NCBI GenBank assembly: GCA_025642065.1
Contig: JAODUP010000574.1
Span: 186,001 to 250,000, forward strand
Direction: 5' to 3'
Length of the DNA stretch: 64,000 nucleotides
DNA from: Paralvinella palmiformis
Taxonomy: Eukaryota; Annelida; Polychaeta; Terebellida; Alvinellidae
This document shows, piece by piece, positions 37,901-51,100 of the stretch (position 1 is its first letter; each line of letters starts with the position of its first letter). Made by a program: the position numbers and the translations under genes. The notes below the pieces were generated by a model, which had not been told where the DNA came from, did not search any database, and saw only the letters and a list, made by a program, of their open reading frames with translations.

Positions 37901-40900
37901 TCATCTAGGGGAGTGGCTTTATACCCCAGAATAGGCCCACTTAACTCATCTAATCATCTAGGGAAGTGGACTTATACCCCAGAATAGACCCACTTTACTC
38001 ATCTAGGGAAGTGGATTTATACCCCAGAATAGGCCCACTTAACTCATCTACTTATTTAGGGGAGTAGACTTATACCCCAGAATAGGCCCACTTAACTCAT
38101 CTACTTATTTAAGGGAGTAGACTTATACCCCAGTATGGGCCTATACCCATGATATTGGTAGTCTGTTTCAGTGTTTGTATTTCTGGTCGGTGTGATTTTG
38201 TATATCATCTTAAATTATTTATTTCAGTGAGGGAGAATTTAACAAGAATTACGATAGGAAAAACACTGTTAAGGTGAGGTTGGATCATAAATCTATTGTA
38301 TTTATATAATGGTGATGGTTTAATGGTTGCCGAGAGAGTTATGTTGAGCTTTATTGTCTTGTTGTGCTCGTGAGACACAATCAGATGTGAAGCAAGTTTG
38401 CAATTTATGACACCGATCAAAGCTGGTATAGTTTGAGTCATATACAGTTCTTGGCCAATCAGGACATTTGCATCACTTGTGCTTTAGGTGGAACAAAGAA
38501 ACTATGAGATATCAAGGTAACCACTTGATCCGTGTCTTTGCACCAATGCTGGACCACATATCACTACCACCGTGTTCGAATCCCGGTGTGGGCATATCTG
38601 AAGGTTGTTTCGTCTTTCAGTTCATCTCATTACCTTTGGAGGTCGCTCGGCCCATTTAGCCTACCATGTGCACAAAAGTGGCCGTAAAACATCAATCATC
38701 ATCTTTGCACCAATATCCTATCTTGAGCCAGGATTACTTTCCCTTTGCTTATCATCATCAAACATCATCTCTTTGTCAGAATCATCTTCTCTACTATCAT
38801 CATCTGTCTGCTAATTATCTGAACTAATTGATGTCATGGTGCTTTAAATCCCTACTTTTAGCCTTTGAGTCTGTTATATTTCAACTAGTTTATCCTACAC
38901 ACAAGAAACTCCTATATCTGTGAACATCTGATGAAATTTATCAGTAAACAAACCAAAATATTTCTGGTGATATTAGAACTTTACGTTAGTGACTGGTAGC
39001 ACAGTAAAACAGCCTTTTCATAGAACACACCACATTATAAATTGTATATAACAAAAGTAGATTTGAAAAATTCACTCATAAACTTATAACAGGTCAGATG
39101 GTATATCATGTGACTATGTATTTTGGCAGGATAGATTTTTAAGTAGCAGAAAAGGTGCACCAGCTATCGTAAAGCAAGAATAGACTGTTAATTTCTTCCA
39201 CCGACTAGCTGATTAAAGCTTCTGAAAAAGTAGCGATGTGTTCCAAAAGGGAGTGAAACGATATCAAATTAAGTTTATTCTTATCGACATAAGTACAGAT
39301 ATGTCACTGATACTGTGATAGTAACATGATCAGTGGTCACATGAGCATAACATTGTTAATCATTATGATTTGGAGTGAGAGAGTAAGTAAACAGTGTTTT
39401 TATTTGGTAGCCAGTTGAGGTTTTTCCTCTCCAATTTCAATGTAATTGGGAATATTGTATGATAAACAGCAAAAAATGGTGTTTTTGATGGATGATTTTT
39501 TTAATGGTAAATGATAGTTAGATACTTGATTGATAAATGAGTTTGAGGCTGAAATACAATAACACTGTTTTTCAACCATAATAATGAATATATGAACAAT
39601 AAACTAATTTATTAGGTGTGTTTTCTCTGTTGTGTTTTAAAGCTTAACTTAATCGTGATAACCGCCGTGATTATTTAATCTAATTGAGTGGAACGGTAAA
39701 TAAGGCCACACAAACAAAGACCATAGAAGCCACATAAAAGGAAAACGATTACAGCAAATAATGTGTTAATTAGTTCCATTTCCAAAGTTGTCACATGACC
39801 AACTATTAATAAACTACTTCAAACAACATTACGGAAACGAACACATAGCAGTGGGCAACCTGAAGCTGTCATCACATAGTGGGTGAAGACGGCCTCGGAT
39901 TTTATCGACCTCGCCATCATTACCTAAATAGTTCAAGAAGTGCTCCATCAGCAATGAATTAGTTTGCACGGAGGCTGATGTATTGTGGGCTGATACTGAC
40001 TCTGATGAAGAAGATGATGACGCATGAACAGATACAACAGATGTTCAGTGAAGAGAGTGATGATGATGAATTTTGGGGCTTTGATTCAATATTGCTGATT
40101 TTAGTGCATCTTATACAGGGGTTCGACTGTAGGGTGGCTTATTGGTCCTAGAAACAGGTGCGTCTTATACACGAGTATATATGGTAGTTGATATCAATAA
40201 CTTAAAGCTTAACCTGAAAGTTGTGTGTGTGTGTGGGGGGGGGGGGTGTTATATTGGGGCAGTACCTTTTATTATTGCTATATATAATTTAACATGTCTA
40301 GTGATTGGGATGAAGTCTTTAAATAAAGCAGATTATATTGTCTGTGTATATTCTTCCTTGTTTTATCGATGTAGTTTTCTTTATTCTCACTCCGTGTACT
40401 GGGACACATTCACCAATACTGCCTCATTTATTTTTCCAGTCGATGGTCAATTTTCTACGCGATCCAAAAGGTGATATACCCTGGGAGGAGGAACTTACTG
40501 CTCAGGACGTGATACACTTGGAGAATAAGCAGGTGATAAAAGATATCTAATTTTAATCTTAATTAAGGAAGAAGCCAATGAATTCATTTTAATTAAATCT
40601 AAATTGTTTACCAGAAATAGCTTTTTGAATATAGATATGTATTTTGTTTGTACCTTTATTGTTAGTAGATTATGACTCTTTGTAAAAACTAAATTTCATG
40701 AGGTTAAGATACTGGGATGATACTCTTTATCTGTCCATCTTTCACGTATTGCATTATGGGCTCCCTTTAATGCAATTTGAACAATCGATTTAAATCGTAT
40801 AACATTTGCTCCAGGCAAATTTGACTGAAATCCTGTGTTAAAGGCAAACAACATTTAGCGCCACCCTACAAGGATTTTTAGGCCGTCGGAATTATATAAT

Positions 40901-41886
40901 TCTTTATAACCTAGCTGGTCTACTAAAAATGAAAAAATTGGGGGGGGGGGGGAACGGTTAATTGGAAAGTGCAAAGATATTTCCATATTTCATTAAACAA
41001 GCCCTCTCTCCCCCAGATAGGAAGAATAATGAAAGAATATATAGTAATGTTGAAACAAAATTAGGACACCTTTCAGGCAGGGCTACAATTTTGCAAGAAT
41101 TTACAAGAATCAACGTTGATTCTTGCAAGAAACAACTAGTATTTGTGTTAGATTCCTGCTTTAAAACAAAATCCAGTAATTATATTAAGATTGCCCACAC
41201 GCCAGACTCCAGTGATAAGTACATTCTAGTTCAATTCTACGTGGACACTACATTTAGTTTTACATTTCTTTGAGAATTTAAAAACGAATAAAAATGCTTA
41301 ATATTTCATGTTATTTTCTCTTTTTAGGCTTTATCAAAAATATTATCCAAAGACAAGAAACCAGTCCTTGTTATGTTTTATGCTCCATGTAAGTATAGAT
41401 ATTGTCAGACTGTACTTATGCAGGGTTCGCACAGGTCCTTGAAAATCTGGAAAGTCCTGTAATTTGAAAATTTGAATTTTTGTAGAGGTCCTTGAAAGTC
41501 CTGGAATTTGGACATATAAATCTATATTTCTAATCAGAAGCGTACAGGAATTCATTCTTTACACTTCTTCCGAAATATGGGTGTATTTTGCGCATTAAAA
41601 GTTTGTGAATTCATTGACAAAGTCCTTGAATGTGTATGAACCCTGTTATGGAATCCATGCATACATGTATATATACTCGTGCATGTGTGCAGCAATTTTA
41701 ACACATTTTCAAACGAAGTATTACCACTTACTAACTAATAATATTTTCATATTTCTTATTATTCAGGGTGTGGATTCTGTAAAAGATTAAAGCCTGATTA
41801 TGCTTCTGCAGCTTCAGAATTAAAGGGAGAAGCTGTAAGTGTGTCTCTCTCTCTCTCTCTCTCTCTCTCGTGTCTCTGTGTGTGTG

Positions 41887-41942
<56 letters not shown>

Positions 41943-42001
41943 TGTCTCTCTGTCTCTCTCTCTCTCTTCTGTCTCTCTCTGTCTCTCTCTCTCTGTGTCT
42001 C

Positions 42002-42053
<52 letters not shown>

Positions 42054-45000
42054 TGTCTCTCTCTCTTCGTTCGTGTCTCTCTCTCTCTGTGTGTGTGTGT
42101 GTGCATACTTATATTTAAAGGGTCCTTTGTGACATTTCTTGTCCTCAGTACTAAAGCTGAGAAGTCTGATTTAGCACTAAGATGTCTGATTTAGCACTAA
42201 ACAGTCTGATTTAGCACTAACTAGCTTATTGTTTAGTGCTGATGATGTGGCGGGTTCTTGTTTTGTGATCCATACTTTTCTATGCCCTAACCAGTAATTG
42301 GGGTTCAATATAAGCTGTACTTTGGACCAGTGACACACTATTTTAACAATTGACCTATCACAGTTTCATTTGGTATAAGGAGGACACATATTTAGCTGAC
42401 TAACCCCAAAACATCAATACTAATTCATTAAGAAATGCCAGAATATTGCACTAAGCTGCTAGAACAGTGTGTCGGAGTAGGCCATTGTAGAATCAAACTA
42501 AAATAGTGCTGCTGCCAAGTGTTTTAACATAGAAATTAGTTGCATTTAAATTATTTGACAGATGCACTTTTCCTGATTATTCTACACAAGTTTATTAAAC
42601 ATGAAATATCCATCACATCACATTGACCCAGTTTTCTGCTGAAAACTTAAAACTCACTGGAGAATATTTGCAGCAACAGGCAGTGGATATAGTTGTCTGA
42701 AGGCAGCGCTCAGCATTAATGGTTGCCCGATTGCCAATGGCAATAGAATTTTGGTATTGTAGAATTTTCGTGAGAACAAAGTAATTTATTATCAGTTTTC
42801 GAGGACTATTCTGATCATTTAAATATCAAAATAGCTGATGTCCATGATCAGTAAAACATATTTATTCCTCCTGGTCGTACTCGTTCAATCAGGTTTCTAG
42901 CCGTTCTGTTTCTGACCCATTTTGTTTTCTGAATGTTTGGTTTCTTGTCGAACCAAAAGTTTAGGGTAACTGACTATCAAAGATTGGGCTAACTGTACCA
43001 TCCTAAAACATAAATATGCTCTATAAAATGTACAAATGTTATAAGCATTCAAATAAAGTCATTAGAGTAGTATTTAGTACTAAAGTAAAACATGTATGGT
43101 AGATGTTAAATTACTGAAGCCTAACCATGTGGATGAAACTCGCTGAACACCCCACACGGAGAGAGCTCTGAAAACACTGGCCACTTCCTATTGGGTTTTG
43201 TATACCTGTTATGATTATGTTAGCCGAACCAGGTCTGGAGAGTCATCAACAAAGGTCAAAGATCGATCAGCGTTTCTAGTCCAGGGACTTAAGGACTACA
43301 GTATTCTGAGATATATCCACTTCCTGGGAGACGACATAAGTCCCGACTCCGTCTACAACCTGTGGACCCACTGCATTAATTACTACAAGGCTTATCAATG
43401 CTAATATAATATTTGATGTTAATGAGTGGCCAAGAAACCGGGAAGTTCTATATGGTCAGCAAGATCTTAGGGTTACCCTGGTTCACTTTGGTGATGTATT
43501 CATTGGTCAACCGAAACTAGAGGTGTGTTATTCGTGTGCAGTGGACTCCGCTAAAAGCTCACCTGTTCATGCAGGTTATTGCTGTTAAAGTACCGATGAT
43601 TTACACACTGTATGGAATATGTGGACCTCCAGCTCAATTTGTTCAAATCATTGAAGTCTTCGAAATAATCATAATCTAGCCTGTGTCATCAGCAGTGTGT
43701 GAGTGTGGTTTCTCTGTACTTAAGCGAATAAAGACGGGTTGGAGATCCAGACTAGCGAGTGAATATAACAATAAAAATATGATATTTATATAGTGCCCTA
43801 TTCAGCTAGAAGCTGCTCTAAGGTGCTTTACAATATTATTTACAATATTATTATCTCTGACTTAAACCTGTTTCAATCCGGCACATATCTCAACTTCCAA
43901 GGGAGCATACAACACATGCTGCCATTATAGGCGCAAAGCGTTACTACACATAGCCATAGGATCCTGTTAGGTACTCATTTTTTTATGGATGAGTGAACCT
44001 GCGACCCTTCAGCTATGAGTCCTAAGCTCTAAATAACTGCACTATCATGGCTCGAGTGCACAGACTGATCCTTTAATGTGTGTGTGTGTGTGTGTGTGTG
44101 TGTCTATAGAAGGACCGGATCTGATAGAATATGATGCACTGCATGGACTTCAAAGATGGTGGGCATCTGTACAGAGAAAGATAAGACTCCACTTCGGTAA
44201 TGTTCAAGATCCGGAGGAGGACGATCTCATCACTCTCATATCAGCTACCAATAAATAAATGGAAGTTGTAATAATAATGGCCGAAATGGCAGTTATTTTA
44301 CATGGCTGGCTACCTCAAATGAGGGAGACGTATATGATCTGTTATTTACAGCTTTACCATGGCAACTAATTCTGATTAAATATAGAATTTACCAAATATG
44401 GCATATTTGGTGCAGAAAACCTTGGCAGTAGTCCTCCTATTATAGTGCCACGGCCAAGATTGAAACCTCCGACCCCCCTCATTGCATGACCATAACCATG
44501 GGTAAATAGTCCCACACTCTATCCATGAGGCCACAGAGGTGATAATAATTGCTGTTCATTATATTTTATGATTATAAGGATCATTTCTGTATGTGTTTTA
44601 CATGTACGTAGTAAATCATTCGTGTCATGCAATAAATCCATGATAAAGTTTAATTTGTCAAAACAAACATCATTTTCATTGAAATTTATTTTCAAAATAG
44701 TTGGCGACCTAATTTGTATTCCGGCAAGTTGATTTTAGAGTTTATTGCCCGACGTGATAATGCTTTCAAAACGTTCATGTTGAACCCTATGAAGGTACCC
44801 AGTATCGCATAGACTAGTACATAACTAAACAGAGGCCAAGTGGCTGCTTTTAGTTCATACCCACAAATATCCTTTAAAAGAGCTACAAAAATCAACACAT
44901 CATAAATTCAGTTTTTACTCTTTTTAATATACTACCAATGTCATTAAAACATAGATATTGTTTCCAGTATTTCCTTGTGACGATATTTTGTATTAATACT

Positions 45001-45113
45001 CACAAGGAAAGCAAACATTTTAATGCTTTCAAGCTTTAGGGAGTGTAGTAGACTTTAAATGGCTGACTTATTTAAAGACTACTCGGTTGATTGAGGCTCT
45101 TTATGCATGCTTC

Positions 45114-45150
<37 letters not shown>

Positions 45151-48100
45151 TCATCCTTATAACAATTTACTTGTTCTGTTTCGCTTTAGATATTAGCAGG
45201 AATGGATGTTGATAGACAAGAAAACATGCAGATCCGAGTAGATTATAACATCACTGGCTTCCCAACTTTATTGTACTTTAAGTAAGTGTTTTATTGTATT
45301 GAAGTTTTTAGTTTTTGTTAAGTAAAACTCAGGTGATAGAATGTTGACTTAATCCTCTTTGTAATCACTCAGCTGTTCCTACCAGCTGTTGTGTCTATGA
45401 TAACCAGTTACTGGCTGTCTTGCTAACCACTACTTACAGGTGTAATGACCACCTGTAATAGCCAGTAGCTGTCAGGTCTGTGACCACCAACTGTCACATC
45501 CATGATGACCAACTGTCACGTCTACCAGCTGTCATGTCTGTTTTGTCTGCAGCACAAACTGTCATGTGTATACTCACCAGCTGTTATATCTTTAACCAGA
45601 ACTGAACAGTCTGATAGCACAATGGATAGAGTGTTGTGCCGCAAATCTTCTGATCAAGTGTTTGAATCCTAGTGATTGTGGAATAATGCTCCAGGAAGTT
45701 ACCTCTCACTCTCTCATATGCCTCAGGGGGGATCATCACCTAAACTAAACAATGGATCCACTCACTCACTCACTCACTGCTTAACCAGAATTTGCTGTGT
45801 CTATTAGATGAGAGCCGTCATTTCAACACCACCTCCTGTCATTTACTGATGCCGTTATTAGTCTGGATTAGCAGCACAGGGTGCATTCCTTTTCGGTGCA
45901 CGAGTTTGATAAAATTGTGCTCTAATTTTTTTTTGTGCCCCCAAATTTCTTTCCATGGTACTTTGTTGATGATTTGTATGTAGCATGCAGTTTTTATGTG
46001 AAGACATGATATAGTCATCGTTCTGCTTGGCTTGTGTACAATGACAGTACTGTACTTGTGCATATTTATAGTTCAGATTATTTTGTACATAAAGGCATTG
46101 GACACCATTGGAGCTTTTTTCTTATGGCCATTCATCATCATTATCAGCCTTATTGACACAGTTTAGCTCTAGTGTGCATAAAAGTGGCCGTGTAATATTC
46201 AGTTAAATCAATCAATAATTTCAGCATTGATCCGATTAAAAAATCTCTAACGTGCCAAACGTATAATGTCTGCAGAAAGAAATACCGGTGATGGCGAGAA
46301 TGATTAATATTTTTTGTATCTCTTCTAATGTCAGATTAACCACTAAACAAACAATATATTTATACCCACTTCCATTTGCATTTCTCCAATCCTTGCTTCC
46401 TTCTTGGGGAAACACAGCAATATAGATAACTCTTTTTACAGTCATTGCTGTTTGTTGATGATGCATTGTTATGACCAGAGACCAAGTGGTGATAGGAATA
46501 ATGGTGTGGCACTCAGTCAGTCATATTATAATAGCGTTTCACTGTAGTTTGTTTATCAGTGGCCCAAGGTTCAACTTGATCAAGTTGAATTATTAATTTA
46601 AAAACAAAGATGTATGTCTGAATTAATTTTCTACACTACAGATGTCTTCCAAATGTAACAAAAACTAAATAACTAGACAGGTGCATTCACCTATTTAACT
46701 GAGTATAGCACATAACCTCTCTCTCTCTCTGTGTTTGTGTGTGTGAGGCATAATCATGTCACTGTTTTGCTTTGGGCTAGTTTTATTAGTATCAAGGTTG
46801 CAAGGGCAGGCTCCAGATCGATCCCTACTTATGTCTATGACACTCGACTGTCAATTTTGAAATCACCAGCTGTCATGTTTATAACCACCAGCTGTCATAT
46901 GTCTGTAATCATCGGCTGTCTGTAGCATTCAGCATTTAATGTTTGTCTTTCAGAGATGGCAAGTTAAACATGAAGTATGGAGGAGAAAATAACAAAGATG
47001 GCATTGTAAAGTGGATGAAGAAGTAAGTAGGGTTTATTTTTATGATAAAATGTTTCCTTCTGAAAAATACATCATCAGAAGGGAAAAGGTTAACTGATAG
47101 AGAAATGTGTCATCAAGGTTTATGGTAGATGGCATTTTGTGAATTTCAATTCCACTCAAATCCTTTTGGTCCAATTCCACATAAAATTTATCAATTCCAA
47201 ATGTATCAATTCCGTTTCAGTTTTTTACCGACTCTTTTTTCACCTACTACTTTTTACCATGATTAAGTACTCTGAGTACCTACTTGGAATACCTTCTCAG
47301 AGTAGTTTATATTTCAGGTAGGATTGTCATGGAAGAAACATTTCTTAAATAAAAAAATAAATGGTAAATTAATTTGTAGATTTAATTTTTTTGTAGGAAA
47401 TTTCAATTCAAATTCAAAATTGATCAATTCCAATTTAAAAAAATCAATTCCAATTCTGGAATTGAATTGACCCCATGCCTGGTAGATGGACTGTCTCATC
47501 TTTGTTTTAGGGTATAGTACTGATATCATAATATGTGTTGCACACTGTACAGAGCGAATGGAATGATAGTTGGTTTATCTAAAACAGATAACTGCATCAT
47601 TGCTGAATGATATAGCCTCATCTGGTTGTGCATATAGTGATGGAATATTTATAGTACTGCACTACCAGCTTTGAAGTCACTGGTTTGAACTACCTAATGC
47701 TACTGTGTTCATGTCAACCAAAAAAAGTGTAGATTTAATCCAGTCTTGATCTAAATGTTGACCTTTCATGCTGCATTTTGATAAATGTCTACATTTTACT
47801 TCTGTCAAAGGTCAGCATCTGTGTCATTGCTGAAACCGAAGTTAACCCATTGCCACTTAGACCCGGTGGCAGCCATCTTTATTCTTTCCCCAAGGCAGGA
47901 GAACTAACTCTGCACAACAAATACCTGATATCTTTAAAAAATATTTAAAAGTTAGATATGGATCACTCAGTTTTGCAAAAAAATATCAGAAGATTCACAA
48001 GATGTGTAACTTTCAGATGAACATGCACAAGTTGTTCCCAAATGAATGGTAAAGTCATTTAATTTTTTTTATCCTGGGCTCTTCATAAAATATTCAACAA

Positions 48101-51100
48101 AGACCTTGAAAGATAAGTCCCATCATTGTCACTGAGAGTGTTGTCTGACAGCTATTTGTCCAATTATAACATTCCCTCTTGCACCACGATGTCTAAATCA
48201 ACATCAGACTCTTCTTCACTTCTTCCACAATAAACCCTTGGAAATTTTCCTCATCGTTGTCACTCTTGCCAACAAGCGCTCTCCAAATTGCCATCGGACC
48301 CTTTTCCTCCATCTTGATCCAGAAAAATGCGTCCTAAAACTTCGTTCAACATGGATTTACTCCACCAAAACGCACGCTGTAAACATGGAAATGAAGTCTG
48401 TGATCAGCAACATTATTCCTCTGAAATGCATTGTTGGTAGCTTAGTCACAACAATATCTCAAAAAGTTCATCTGCTACGCGGGCGTGCTAGGGCTTTGTA
48501 AGGATCATTAGCAGTAATGGCTGCAGGCTCGCTGGGGCGTTACAGGTGGCAAATGTATTCTGCCTATTTAAAGCTGGGAGTGAAATGCTCATCTTGCATA
48601 AAACCACTTCTAGAATTATACGTTTTATAAGCATACACGTAGAAAACGAACTAATAATTCCAAATCTGTAGAAATTATGGAATTTTACTTCAAAATCTCA
48701 TGACTAAGTTGATTAATGATTTTGGCTGTTAATGTTATATACAAATGGTGAAAAATAAACTCATGATAAAGAAATTTTGTATACATTTCTATGAGTGAAT
48801 CATAAACACCACTTTATTTTACATATTATTTGTATTAGCTTTATGTAGTCTAATTTTATTAAAATATATTTATGTAAAGATGCAAACATCTATATTACTA
48901 TGTTTAATCCTTATTTTGAAATACAGTTAAATAATTAATTTTGTAGTTGTGCCAAACTTCAGAAACTAATTCTGGATAATAATATATTCTGGTAAAAGGT
49001 GGAAAACTAGTCCTTGTAGAACGCCATATTCTGTATATTTTGTATAATTTGTATTATCGTAATACTATAATTGGCGTAAGCAAAATAGAAATTATTATTT
49101 CTAATATGTATATTTATGTTATTATACATGTTTCTGTTATTACCAAGATTGTTATTTTAGTTTTTTTTTGTGTTTCAGTCCTACAGCACCAAAACAAGCA
49201 GAAGTAGAGCTTCCGTGGTCCGAGATTGAGAATGATGTCGTACATTTGACAACGGAGACATTTGATAGTTTTATCAGCAGTAATCCCTCTGTCTTAGTTA
49301 TGTTTTATGCTCCATGTAAGTATTGTGCGTGTGTGTGTGTGGAGGGGGGGGGGGTATTAAGAGAGAAGGCAGAGGGAATCTAGATTATTAGGATTTCGAA
49401 CATTCAGTTGGAGGTCACCCCCTCCATCTCACTGATGTCACCATGTGATCACCATCAACCAATTAGAATTACTGTTTATTTCCCTAAATTTTTGTATAAT
49501 TAATATTCTCAGATACAAAGACTTCATTCATTTATACTTACCTCCATCTACTTGCTGGGTGATAATCTTAGTATAATTAGATGAAATGATGTTACTATAG
49601 ATTATTACTTATTAATACTGGGGGGTTTTTCTGTCTGAATTCTTTAAGTATGTGAATCATGATGTTGTCAGCTCTTTGTATATGTACAGAAGTGATACAG
49701 CAACGTCTTGTTAGACGTTATTGCAACCAGCCTATTAAAAAAATCATGATTCAATCATGGAAATGTTGTGAATATCTGGTTAAGATTCGTGTTAATTGCA
49801 ATTCATGCTGCATCATTACCTCCCTAGCCAGTGATGAGGCTAAATAAAGCACACCATGACTCACTCGAAATATACAGCGTCGGGAGTTTGGATCCTAATT
49901 TGACAGTCATACAGGCATTCGTTGCTTCAATTATTAACTACAGCAGTTTGATTCAACATAGATTCATATGGCTCAGGCCAATAATGCTGTATGTTTGTGC
50001 CAGCAGTAAAAGCTTTTGGCTTTATTGAGAGATGAGCATCGGTGTAATTTATTTCACATCATATGTCACAGTTAGCGCACTCAATGAATGTTTAGACTTT
50101 TAAGGATGTTTCATTCTGCAGAAATCATTCCGGATTGGACGAGTTCTTATGGTTATGTATGATTGAAGACTGATGGAGGATGAGATTATTTCAAATATTT
50201 CTACTTGTCACATTAGAATGAGCCAGTTGTATGTTCCATATCTTTAACTTTGTGAGCACCTTAAATGGTAGCTATTTTAATTGTCTGGGTACTGATGGCA
50301 TATGAGTAGAGAATTGAAGTGCTAATTAGTGCATTCTGTCTAGATCCCAACTGATACACACACACACACACACTCTCCCTCTGTGTGTGTGTGTGTATAC
50401 ATGTGCATGTGTGTGTGATGCTGTTGTAATAGTAAATCTCTTGATGACTACTTGTCTAATAGAAAGCTGCTCACTCTATATACCGTAGGTCCCGGCCATT
50501 AAGCCGAGACTTTGTGTCAACATTTTGACCCTTATTTTTGGGGGTTGGCTTAATGGCCTGTGCTATTTCAGTGTCAAGAAATCCAGTCATCGGAGAAAAA
50601 TTGATTTTTGTAATTATGGATAAATGCTGTTGGACTCAGTAGAGCATTTCACGACTTTCAATTCAAAGGCAGCATCTGTCACAAGACAACTCGTACCCAA
50701 GACATCCCATACAAAAACGACCTCGGCTTAATGGCAGGGACCTGTGGTAACTGTATTTTGTTGTTATTGCTGTTGTTGTTGTTATTTACAGGGTGTGGTC
50801 ACTGCAAGAAGATGAAGCCTGAATATGAAGAAGCTGCCTCTATATTAAAACAAGACAAGGTAAGATAGTTTCATCAATGAAATGTGCTGGGTTCCAGGTT
50901 TTTTTGTATGTTGGTACAAGAATTGTGGATAGAAATATAAAATACTTCTATCAGTTAAGTGTGCTTAGTACCAAATTGTTTTCGTATGATTGTGTAAGAA
51001 TTGTGTTTAGAAAAATAAGATTCTTTCATTGATATATTTCATTTGTAGGATAGCTATGGTTTGCATGCTGCATTAATTACAGAACAGGTGTGTTGCAAGA

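Larger units (their letters stand above)
43185..44258 (+). pseudogene. hAT-like transposase C-terminal relic, split by SINE C
   Basis: Parts in order: FLVQGLKDYSILRYIHFLGD (about 43,278), FDVNEWPRNREVLYGQQDLR (about 43,412), SSVCECGFSVLKRIKTGWRS (about 43,692, the hATC block usually read as AxxERxFSxLKRIK) and, after the SINE C insertion and a (TG)n run, GPDLIEYDALHGLQRWWASV (about 44,107). The last is the familiar end segment of ZNF862-like hAT proteins. Stops and frame changes show that it is dead. Confidence 0.65.

Noticed and set aside
40338..40550. Long upstream reading through PDIA5 exon 6 as a separate small gene
   Set aside because: The part before 40,440 is intron; the acceptor TTTTTCCAG and the FLRDPKG homology define the exon.
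41798..42194. Several overlapping open frames (Ser/Leu-rich on plus, Arg/Glu-rich on minus)
   Set aside because: They are trivial translations of the CT-rich tract in intron 8.
44692..44898. 68-codon minus-strand hydrophobic frame
   Set aside because: No family resemblance, no splice or promoter context, and it lies in AT-rich intron 8.
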